The notes under the pieces were generated by a model, which saw nothing but the letters and a program-made list of their open reading frames with translations, searched no databases and had not been told where the DNA came from. Of a DNA stretch of 64,000 nucleotides, positions 56,035 through 64,000 are shown piece after piece. The position numbers and the translations under genes are program-made. Source of the stretch: Tetradesmus obliquus (taxonomy: Eukaryota > Chlorophyta > Chlorophyceae > Sphaeropleales > Scenedesmaceae); assembly GCA_030272155.1 (NCBI GenBank), contig CP126205.1, forward strand, positions 186,001 to 250,000, written 5' to 3'. Every line of letters begins with the position of its first letter. Positions within the stretch are counted from its first letter, which is position 1.

Positions 56035-57811
56035 CAGCAGCAGCAGGAGCAAATGAGCCAGCAGACAAATGGCAAAACACCCAAGCGCAGCGCAGCACCA
56101 CACACAGCAGGCGGGCACCGACCGCAGGCAGACGCGCAGCGGAGCCACAGCTGCAGCTGCATGCTGCGGCAGATCTGACGCAGTTGCATCACCTACTGGC
56201 CCATTGCAACACCTTGCGTGCTGTCCACATCCTTGCCGTGGCTGCTGTGATGAGATGATAAACAGCGCTCAGAGTAGAGCTGCTGCAGCGCGGCCCTCAG
56301 CAAGCTGACGCTCCAGTGGGGCGCGCGGCCGACGGCGTGCTATGGCTAAATGCTACTGTGATTATGCGGCGCCCCACCTGACGCTGCCGCAAAGTGTAGC
56401 GCGCTGCGGCCGTACACGTCCTTGGCCGCCAGCAGCGCCTGCCAGGCACCCGGCCCCGCGTGCCACTAACAGGGTGAACACATGGTCTGAGATCAGACAA
56501 CATGACAGTGAACACTGTACAACACGACGCCCACTCTTGCAACCTCAAGGCGCCCCACCCCACCTGATGCTGCCGCAAAGTGCAGCGCGCTGCGGCCATA
56601 TGTGTCCTTGGCCGCCAGCAGCGCCTGCCAGGCACCCGGCCCCGCGTGCCGCTGCAGCAGCTGCAGGCAGCCTGCCTGGCCGTGGCCTGCGGCAGCCAGC
56701 AGCGGCGTGATGCCCACTGCATTAGCAGCAACAGGCGCAGCACCGGCCTGCAGAAACAGACAATGCAAGACACATCCCATGTTGAGCTGCTTGCACCAAC
56801 AGGCGTCATCATTCACAGACAGCAGCCAGCAGCGGCGTGATGCCCACTGCATTAGCAGCACCAGGCGCGGCGCCAGCCTGCACAGTGCAGTTGCAGGCAT
56901 AGCTCGGGTGCAGGCATGTACTATACTGCACAGCATTAACATGAAGTAATTGATGGAGGAATGGCAGCTGCGGTGATGCAGCCAGCAGTGGCGTGATGTC
57001 GGCAGCATTGGTGTCACCAGGCACGGCGCCAGCCTGCAGGCACAGCACATAGCACAGTGCAAGCACAGGCGCACATGTTGAGCTGCACAGGAGCTTTATC
57101 AAGAATCCTTGATGGAGCGCTGGCAGCTTTGATGATGCAGGCAGCAACAGCACGGCCTTCGGCTGCTTTTTCAAGCAATCTCGCCATGCCTGCGCTGTCA
57201 CTGCAGGTTGGCAGCCACTGCCGCTGCTGCGGATGTGAGCACAGGCAGCTGCGGAAGGCGCATTGAAGGCCAGCGGACAACAGCAGCACCAGCTGTATGC
57301 CTGCAGCTCCCAACTGCACACAAATCAGCAGCTGTCATATGAACTCATGTTCTACTCATCATCATCAGTAAGTCTGCGTGCATGCATTTTTGCAGCAGCA
57401 TAAGCTCAACCCCACTCACGTTGAGCAGTGCTGCTGTCACGCGCATGTGGCCGCTGGAGGCGACAAACAAGACACACAAACAGCCCAAACCATGCGCTTT
57501 TATCCTGCTGCTTGTAATGCAGCTGCCCCCTTGACCGCACTCACGTTGAGCAGCGCTGCCGTCACGCCCATGTGGCCGCTTGAAGCAGCAAACATGAGCG
57601 GCGTATCACCATTACTGTTGCGCGCATCCACGCCAGGCACTGCTGCTGCTGCTGCTGTGCTGTGCCCTGCAGCAGCCTTTGGCAACACTAGAGCTGCACC
57701 CAGCTGCTGCTGCTGCTGCTGTTGGAGTGCGCCGGGAGCATGCTGCTGCTGTGTCATGCTGCTGCTGCTGCCGCGGGGGCTGGCTGGCGGCGTTGTTGCG
57801 TCGCGGCTGCG

Positions 57812-57868
<57 letters not shown>

Positions 57869-58701
57869 CTTGCCGCTGGGGCTGCTGACAGGGCTCGAGA
57901 GTGGGCTGCGGCTGGAGTGCTGCTGCTGCTGCTGCTGCTGCTGCAGTGCTGCCAGCACGTGCTGTACAACTGCCAGGTGGCCATGCATAGCAGCGACATG
58001 CAGCACTGCACACATGGACAAAGAGCAAGTTCACATTAAAGAGGTTAGGGACGTCGTCAGTTGTGGCAGCGAGCGGCTCATGTGACTGGCAGCAGCTGCT
58101 AAGGGCGTTCATGGCAATAGGCTGCAGGCATCAAAGCTATGACGGAACAGTGGGCAGCAGCAAGCACAGCTGACAGTGCTTCACTGCAGTTCAGTCCAAG
58201 AGAGCTGCTTTGCAGGAGCAAGTAGCTGCTGCTGTATTGCTGGCAGCTGCTCGCCTGTTTTGTCACTGCTGGCGAGCTAGCAGTGGTACCAGTGGCATGC
58301 AGCAAGCAGAGCTCGCAGTGTTGCAGTGTGATGCAAGAAGAGCTGCCGTGCGACATTTGAAATCTTCTGTTCTCCTGCTCACCTGTGTTGCCGCTGCTGG
58401 CGAGCTTTGCGTGGCTGGGGTTTGCAAGAGATGGTGCTGCAGCCAGCAGCTGCTGCGCCAGCTCCGCCCAGCCGTTGCGCGCCGCATACAGCAGCGCAGT
58501 CCACCCAGACGGCTCAGAAGCGCTGAGGGTGAGGGCTATTTTCGTTTTTTCTGCGCTGGTTGTAGCTTTGGCAAGAGCAGCGCTCAGCTGCAAGACAGCT
58601 GCTTGGGCTGTCTGCAGGTCCCCAACCCTACATGCTGCCAGCAGCGAGTGGTGCAGGCCCTTGCCAGGCGATGCCAGGGCGCTCTTTGGTGATTTTATCA
58701 T
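53118..58701 (-). CDS. Ankyrin-repeat protein with long Ala/Gln/Ser-rich region (815 aa)
   Basis: Six exons close in phase: 58383-58701, 57545-58005, 56564-56747, 55869-55992, 53837-55043, 53118-53270. The start has TAA directly upstream in frame. Ankyrin repeats run from about residue 17 to 360: GLHHSLLAACRVGDLQTAQA, SGWTALLYAARNGWAELAQQ, VLHVAAMHGHLAVVQHVLAA, NGDTPLMFAASSGHMGVTAA, GITPLLAAAGHGQAGCLQLL, YGRSALHFAAASGGHALVVE. One is interrupted by a Gln/Ala/Ser insert encoded in exon 2. Residues about 363-765 are low complexity (Ala, Gln, Ser). The last 65 residues (GLDQLSMSQLDALE, ARIALACAQHEQEAAEQAAL) look helical, perhaps a coiled coil. No catalytic domain was seen, so a protein-interaction or scaffold role is inferred. 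Introns 2 to 5 hold echoes. The stop falls inside a CAG/TAG tract, so the C-terminus is the least certain part. Confidence 0.82.
53278..53405 (-). repeat. GGCAGC hexamer and CAG/CATCAG tract before ankyrin gene exon 6
   Basis: Ten or so GGCAGC units, then CAGCAT and CAG units. On the gene strand this is the end of intron 5, closed by CCGCGCAG at 53271. Confidence 0.9.
53690..53925 (-). repeat. Ankyrin gene exon 5 donor echo, 2 clear copies
   Basis: The exon 5 end (LDLQPPHVLGCGLDQLSMSQ then LDALE) at 53837-53920 recurs at about 53697-53785 with few changes. A remnant near 53560-53585 keeps only a few residues and the GTGAGG. The intron word AACATGTTATAAC repeats too. Confidence 0.92.
55245..55905 (-). 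repeat. Ankyrin gene exon 4 donor echo, 6 copies
   Basis: CAGTCGGGGCACACAGCCTG then CGCCAG and donor occurs near 55253, 55377, 55489, 55617, 55752 and 55868 (the exon). Period is 110-135 bp. Some copies include 60 bp more of the exon. Confidence 0.93.
56380..56680 (-). repeat. Ankyrin gene exon 3 donor echo, 2 copies
   Basis: GPGAWQALLAAKDTYGRSAL and the exon end at 56564-56650 recur at about 56383-56465 with the GTGGGG donor in both. Confidence 0.92.
56698..57035 (-). repeat. Ankyrin gene exon 3 acceptor echo, 3 copies
   Basis: The exon start (AGAAPVAANAVGITPLLAA) at 56698-56750 recurs at about 56822-56882 and 56975-57036. All keep CTGCAG. Confidence 0.92.
57415..57600 (-). repeat. Ankyrin gene exon 2 donor echo, 2 copies
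   Basis: The exon 2 end (ASSGHMGVTAALLN and GTGAGT) at 57541-57600 recurs at about 57416-57470. Confidence 0.92.
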
Positions 58702-59352
58702 TTAGAAACGGATTTATAGGGTCTTATTTGGGCTACGTGCACTGGGACAGCAGAGGCAGTGACTGACTGAATGCTGCTGTAGGGTTGGCTGCTTTCTAGA
58801 ACGGTTACGCGCCTTGTTAAGTAGATCAAGAACTGCGGACGGGCGAATTCAGTGTTCAAGCCGCGGTCCTTTAACAACAAAGCAGCAAACAAGACTATGG
58901 CACATCAACAACGGCTCGTTTACGGAAGTGGCCGGAAGCAGCATGCTGAACTTGACATTAACTGTATAATCTGTGCGATGGTAGTATCAGCAGAACAAAA
59001 AACGGAGCAGCGACATCTGGGATGACAGCTACACTGACAGTTATGGCGGGCCGCTTCGGGCAGTACGCGAAGTCTGCATCACAGCACTCTAAGCGATAAG
59101 CACCCTACTCTTCTTCAAGTGCCACTGCTACTGAGACTGCTTGCCGAGGGAAGTTGTCCATAGCAGGACAGCCGGACTCGTCCCGGAAGATTTGCAAGTG
59201 CAAGGATAGGCCACTGGGTGTGCTTACACCAGCTAGCTTGCAGGCCAGCAGCAGCAAAGCACCACTAACCAGCATCCGCTTGATATCTCTGCACACTCCT
59301 CAAAGCTACCAGCAACGGACGCAATGCCAAAATAGAACCATAAGCAGCCGCA
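58702..59352. promoter_or_regulatory. Intergenic: ankyrin gene upstream flank and RAP gene 3' flank
   Basis: About 650 bp, AT-richer than its surroundings and nearly free of CAG. A minus-strand TGTAA at 59224-59228 lies about 125 nt past the RAP gene stop and is a likely poly(A) signal. Confidence 0.5.
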
Positions 59353-60643
59353 TCACCCAGTGGCTGCCGCCAGCCGCGCCCGCAGGTAGCGCTGCTGCTG
59401 CGCGCCATCTCCTGCAAGCGCCTGCCACTCACTGATGGGCAGCGGCAGCACAGCCAACCCCAGCGCCTGCAGCACCAGCATAGCAGCAGTATGAAGACTT
59501 GAAGATGATGCGCTTTGCAATAGCACAACGCGACATGATGCGCAGTCACATGTCTAGCAGGGGCCCCGCCACCATGGCTGCTGGAAGCTCGAATGTTTCA
59601 ATATGCTGCCCCTGCTCCTGCTACATTTTTTGAAAACATCTTAAACAGAAAATGCACAGCTTGCTTTGGTGTTACCTGCAGCACCAGCACGTCCACTGCC
59701 GCGGCGCCGCGCAGGCGCTTTGGGGGAGGCGGGCAGTGGCAGTAGCGGCCATCGTCCAGCACCTGCGCAGCAGTGTGAAGCGTTGCAGGAAGCACACTTT
59801 GCGAAAACACAATGCAACAAGATGCCCACTTACGTGAGTAGATGCAGCAGGCATGTGGTCAGATCCGATGCACCTGATGAACTATCTGCTTGCTGACATG
59901 ATGAAATGATGCACTGTACATGCAAACTTGACTGCGCTGCGCATGCAAACTTGACTGCGCTGCGCATGCAGACACGATTGAACACTGCGCATGCAACCCG
60001 TGCTTCTGGACTGCTGTGCCTGCATGTTCAGCCCAATCAGAGCGCCAGGAGCCCTAGGGCGGGGGCCTCCTGGACCAGCATTGCTTGAAGGTGCGCAGTT
60101 ATGCTTTTACCATGCTTAGAACCGTCCTATTTGCATGCGCACACCACCCCCGCACCACTCCAGCAACCCCACCCCCCACTCACCAGCACAGCCACCCGCC
60201 GCTGACCCGGCAGCCGCAGGCACACATCCACCACCGCACACAGCTCCTCATCTCCCTCCTCATCCCCATCATCCTCCTCTCCCTGCTGCTGCTGCTGTAT
60301 CATGTTCTTGGCGCCCGCAGAAACCTCCACCCCCCGCTCCAGCTCATAACCTAAGCCCTGCACCGCAGCCAGGATCTGCGCAGGCGCCAGCAGCCCCGCA
60401 TCCTCCCACTGCTGCCGGATGCCCGGCTCTGCGTCCTGCACTGCTGCCACGTCATCTGGCCCCAGTGCTGCCCTCACGCTGCCCAGCAGCAGCAGCTCGG
60501 GGGCCTCCGCCTGCAGCTCCTGGAAGGCCTGCACGGGCAGTAATGTAGAGGGAAAACAAAATGACAATTGTAATTCAATGGAGACAATTGTAGATTTAAT
60601 GTGTGATATATGGTGCTTGGTGTAGATGTATGCGGAGAGCGAG

Positions 60644-60676
<33 letters not shown>

Positions 60677-60927
60677 TCCGTGGCCTCCGCCTGCAGCTCC
60701 TGGAAGGCCTGCAAGGGCAGTAACGTAGAGGGAAAACAATATGACAATTTTATAGTTAATGGTGTGAGATGCGGTGCTTGGTGTACATGTATGGGGAGAG
60801 CGAGAACAGCAGCAGCAGCAGCCTGGGGCCTCTGCCTGCAGCTCCTGAAAAGCCGTTTGCGATAAGGGTCGCACCAGAGCAGTGGACGCAGAAGATGAGT
60901 CAGCAGTGAAGGCAGGGCAGGTGTGCA

Positions 60928-60958
<31 letters not shown>

Positions 60959-63342
60959 TGCTGGAGTGACATGAGCAGAAACAAATTCGGCATCGCAACC
61001 TTGGCGCGCTAAAGGAAACGACAGTGTCAGATACACGTCACATTGTGTGTTTGAGTTCATAATAGATGTGCTGTGGGTTTGTAACCCCGCCACACTGAGG
61101 TCTGAAACCAAGGAAAAACATATCGAATAAACCAATGTGCTGCGGGCTTATAACCCAGCCGCCCTCCAGCAGGGGCATGCAGGGCAGATAAAACGCCGCA
61201 GGTGTGCTGTGCGGCAGCCGTCAGCCAGGGCAGCGGCGGGCAGCGCTCTCGCCCTGGATAGTTTGGCGCCGGTCAAACCAGTCAAACAATGGTCAAACAA
61301 CAGTCAAACATAGTCAACCACTGCTGGCAGCAGCAGCAGACAGACATGCGGGCGCTACGGCCGTAGATATACAGTCCACAAGGCATGCACGCCACGCACG
61401 TCATGCCCCTGCCGAATGGTTTGACACCGGCAACGCCAATCAGACACTTAAGAGAACCACTGCTGCCAGCGACAACAACACAGACATGTGCGCGCTATGG
61501 CCTGCGGCACAGTTGCGGCGCTCACCTGCAGCAGCGGCTGCGGCGGCTGCACGCTGACAAATTCAAAACCAGTCTAACACCACCGCTGACAGTAAGCATA
61601 CCACCCGCGCATACTGTTGTAGCTGCACACAGATGTTGCACGTGGGGCGATGTGCTGAGCTCACCTGCAGCAGCTGCTGCGGCGGCGTCACGCCCGTGTC
61701 CCGCAGCAGCAGCAGCGCCTTCCACAGTCGGGCCAGCTGGCGTGGCTCCAGCTCCAGCAGCACGTCCAGGTCCTCAGCGAAGGCCTGCGGTGGGGTGAAG
61801 TTGATTCACAAATCAGGGTTTCAGGGTTATAGCTGGAGATGTTGAGGGCTCAAAGGAGCAGCCAGCTGGTGTGGCTCCAGCTCCAGCAGCACGTCCAGGT
61901 CCTCAGCAAAGGCCTGCGGTGTAAATCAAGGGTTTGGCAGACTTGCGTTTCAGTTGTAGATGTTGAGGTTTGTGAGACCGCAGACAAGAACCAGCAGCTC
62001 GCACCAGCAACAGCATGCCTCGGCAGCAGCCCATAGCATTTATGTGATAGCAAAGTCACCGCAGCTCACCTCCAGCGCACTCTCCACGAACTCGGGAGCA
62101 GGCAGCCTGAAGAAGCCCAGTGCCAACAGCAGCGACACCACCTCCTCAACAGCAGCCCACAGCGTTGAGCTACAACAAGCCCCGCAGCCCTTTGATCGCC
62201 GCTCACCTCTAGCGCACTCTCCACAAACTCGGCAGCAGGCACCCTGAAGAAGCCCAACCTCCATCACAAGCAGCCGCAACACAACACAGCACATACCAGT
62301 GGGCCCCTCTAACTCACCTGCAGCGCACTCTCAACAAACAACTAACGCAGGCACTCAAAACAACGCCAGCGCCAGCAACAGCACGCCCCGACAGCAGCCC
62401 ACAGCATTGCGCTATGCAACTTCAACCAATAGAAGCCACTCACCTCCAGTGCACTCTCCACAAAGTCAGGCGCAGGCACCCTGAAGAAGCCCAGCGCCAG
62501 CAGGAGTGACACCACCTCCTCAGGAGCCAAGCTGCTGCTGCTGCCAGCCCCTGCCTCGCCATCCTGCTGTTGCTGTTCGCTGGTATCGTCTGCCGCGCTG
62601 CTGCCCTGCTGCAGGGCTGCGTCTGCTGCTGCTGCCAGCAGCGCGGGGCAGTAGTGCTGCAGGTCCAGCAGTGCAGCAGCCATGCTGATAAGTGGCGAGG
62701 CATCAGGGAAGGCGCTGCGGAACGCAACAGCCTGCAGCAGCAGCAGCAGCAGCAGCAGGCAACAGCAGACAGATGTTAAGCCTTAGCCCTCACTGCAGAC
62801 ATCCTGTCCAATACATATCACCCTGATCACCCAGCCAGCTGCAACACTGCTTCCTCATGCAGCAGTGGCACATCACTGCAAAGTCGCACCCACCCACAAT
62901 CATCAAGCATCCCATCTGTCCCACCACCACCCAGCCCACCTGCCCCGCCAGCTCATCAAGCAGCGGGCCATCATGGTGCCCGTTGAGGCTCATCGCCACA
63001 GCCAGGCTCAGCAGCACGCCCGGCACCAGCCCAGGAGGCAGACCAGCCAGCGCCACAGACCGGCCGCCAGCAGCAACACCATCTGATACATCCACACCTG
63101 CGGCTGTATTTGATGCAGCTCTATTTCCACTGCTGTCTGTGTGATCTGCGGCTGCTTGTAGAGGCTGCTTGTCAGCCAGTTTGGCGAGTACTGCTGCTGA
63201 AATGGCGCTGTAGAGGGGCCCATGGTAGTAGTCCAGCTGGGCCAGGGCCAGGGCAAGTGTGGCTTGTGTGGGCAACGGCAGCGCCGCAACGTGCTGCTCG
63301 GCTGCGTCGCACAGGGACTCCAGCAGCGATTCGACCTGCAGT

Positions 63343-63389
<47 letters not shown>

Positions 63390-63872
63390 GATCTCATTTC
63401 ATGTCACCAGCTCCATCTGTGCCAGCACCTTGTCCTCAGTGGCCAGCAGTGACACCACCTGCAGCATGGTACCCAAATCCATACAGTCCACGGCCCCCAG
63501 CCAACTTGCAGACATACACAGGCGGCGTCCAACACAACACAAGAACTGAAGTGAAGTGTGCGGCTGTGGCTGCCGTGCTTGGACACTGGCCAGCACCCCG
63601 TGGATGGACAGACACAATACGAGGTGTTCAATGAAGATGCCCGCTGGCCAGCAACCATGTGTGCAGCCAACACGCAAATTCAAGCATGCACAACAGCACA
63701 CACGACCAGCAAACTCCAACTCTCAGCAGCTCCATCTGCGCCAAACACCTTGTTTCTCTGCAACAGAAGCCCTAACAGCAGCAGATTACAGCAGCACAAC
63801 CCTTGATCCACCCCATGCTCACCAGCTCCATCTGGGCCAGCACCTTGTCCTCGGTGGCCAGGCTGCCCTTGC
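59353..63872 (-). CDS. RAP-domain protein, probable organellar RNA-binding factor; 5' end outside window
   Basis: Last seven exons read in phase (466 aa): 63408-63458, 62940-63335, 62444-62731, 61665-61784, 60184-60528, 59676-59762, 59353-59466. The C-terminal three exons encode a RAP domain: CLRLPGQRRVAVL, VLDDGRYCHCPPPPKRLRG, AAVDVLVLQ, ALGLAVLPLPISEWQAL, QQQRYLRARL. Upstream are helical repeats of the FASTK/OPR type (LAPEEVVSLLLALGFFRVPA, LEPRQLARLWKALLLLRDTG), plus low-complexity inserts. In algae RAP proteins with such repeats act on chloroplast or mitochondrial transcripts; that role is inferred from family. The exon at 63408-63458 has a near copy at about 63829-63872 with a better donor (GTGAGC), so which is used is open. 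TGTAA lies about 125 nt past the stop. The N-terminus, and so any transit peptide, is not visible. Confidence 0.83.
60480..60865 (-). repeat. RAP gene acceptor echo, 3 copies
   Basis: The exon start at 60528 (AFQELQAEAPELLLL) recurs near 60710 and 60855. The first two are followed by CAG/CTG runs; intron text AATGGTGTGAG and TGGTGTA is shared. Confidence 0.92.
61500..61930 (-). repeat. RAP gene echoes at both ends of the 40-codon exon
   Basis: The exon 61665-61784 has its end (TPPQQLLQ with GTGAGC) echoed at about 61522-61550 and its start (AFAEDLDVLLELEP) echoed at about 61862-61916. Confidence 0.88.
62060..62525 (-). repeat. RAP gene donor echo, 4 copies
   Basis: The exon end (LGFFRVPAPDFVESALE and GTGAG) at 62441-62520 recurs at about 62207-62262, 62068-62150 and in short form at 62317-62345. 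Confidence 0.92.
63336..63407 (-). other. 72-nt intron made mostly of CTG repeats
   Basis: If the exon 63408-63458 is used, the intron is 72 nt: GTGACATGAAATGAGATCAT, then about 14 CTG units, then CTACTGCAG. Phase is 0 on both sides. Confidence 0.55.
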
Positions 63873-63995
63873 CCGCTGGCCAGCAACCATGTGTGCATCC
63901 AACACGCACATTTTAGCATGCACATCAGCACACACGACCAGCAAACCAATCTCAGCAGTCAATCTGCGCCAAACACCTTGTGTTCTCTGCAACAG
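63405..63995 (-). repeat. RAP gene exon echo, 3-4 copies at window edge
   Basis: ATEDKVLAQMEL is encoded at about 63408-63445 and 63829-63865; decayed forms of the Leu-Ala-Gln-Met-Glu end lie near 63725-63755 and 63955-63990. ACGCACATTTTAGCATGCAC-type intron text is also repeated. Confidence 0.85.
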
Positions 63996-64000
63996 GAATC

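Overview
The window reads as nuclear DNA of a green alga (Chlorophyta; the order is my inference, perhaps Sphaeropleales). Eight spliced genes can be reconstructed with GT-AG introns whose phases close exactly. One encodes a plastid-type glutamine synthetase with a transit peptide, and one a RAP-domain protein of the kind used for organelle RNA. CAG/CTG repeats are everywhere, in exons and introns. No prokaryotic operon features, transposase, reverse transcriptase or CRISPR array were seen.

Layout. 1-8460, minus strand: gene A2, 3' end cut by the left edge. 9960-19082, minus: complete paralogue A1 (12 exons, 1324 aa). 20488-30151, plus: third paralogue B (11 exons, 958 aa), head-to-head with A1 across a 1.4 kb shared upstream region. 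All three encode secreted proteins: signal peptide, jacalin-like lectin fold, Ala/Thr-rich linker, Cys-rich module, then a long N-glycosylation-rich series of Leu-Pro repeats. 30152-32760 is intergenic with a 190-bp satellite. 32761-44948, minus: a giant 3740-aa homopolymer-rich protein. 46116-49627, minus: plastid glutamine synthetase (379 aa, 8 exons). 50259-52466, minus: hotdog-fold acyl-CoA thioesterase (196 aa, 4 exons). 53118-58701, minus: ankyrin-repeat protein (815 aa, 6 exons). 59353 to beyond the right end, minus: RAP-domain protein, 5' end missing.

The most striking signal is not a gene. In every one of the eight genes, short segments that straddle an exon-intron boundary are repeated in tandem inside the neighbouring intron. 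I call these boundary echoes. A donor echo carries the end of the exon plus GTGAG; an acceptor echo carries the intron end plus the start of the exon. Copy numbers run from 2 to 11, with periods from 25 bp to about 210 bp, and copies range from identical to barely visible. The clearest cases are eleven copies of a 5' splice site in a 25-bp minisatellite (5311-5580) and a 207-bp array with four extra exon-like copies (25190-26190). Even the conserved glutamine synthetase gene carries three weak echoes. A second theme is that many introns end in long CTG runs closed by CAG, so the usual pyrimidine tract is a CUG repeat. These repeats explain why the introns are large and crowded with near-duplicate splice sites, and why unrelated frames are open over long distances.

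Exon models come from reading splice signals, phase and paralogue comparison; there was no transcript evidence. The three lectin-like genes support each other because intron phases are conserved (for example a 61-nt first exon in both A1 and B).
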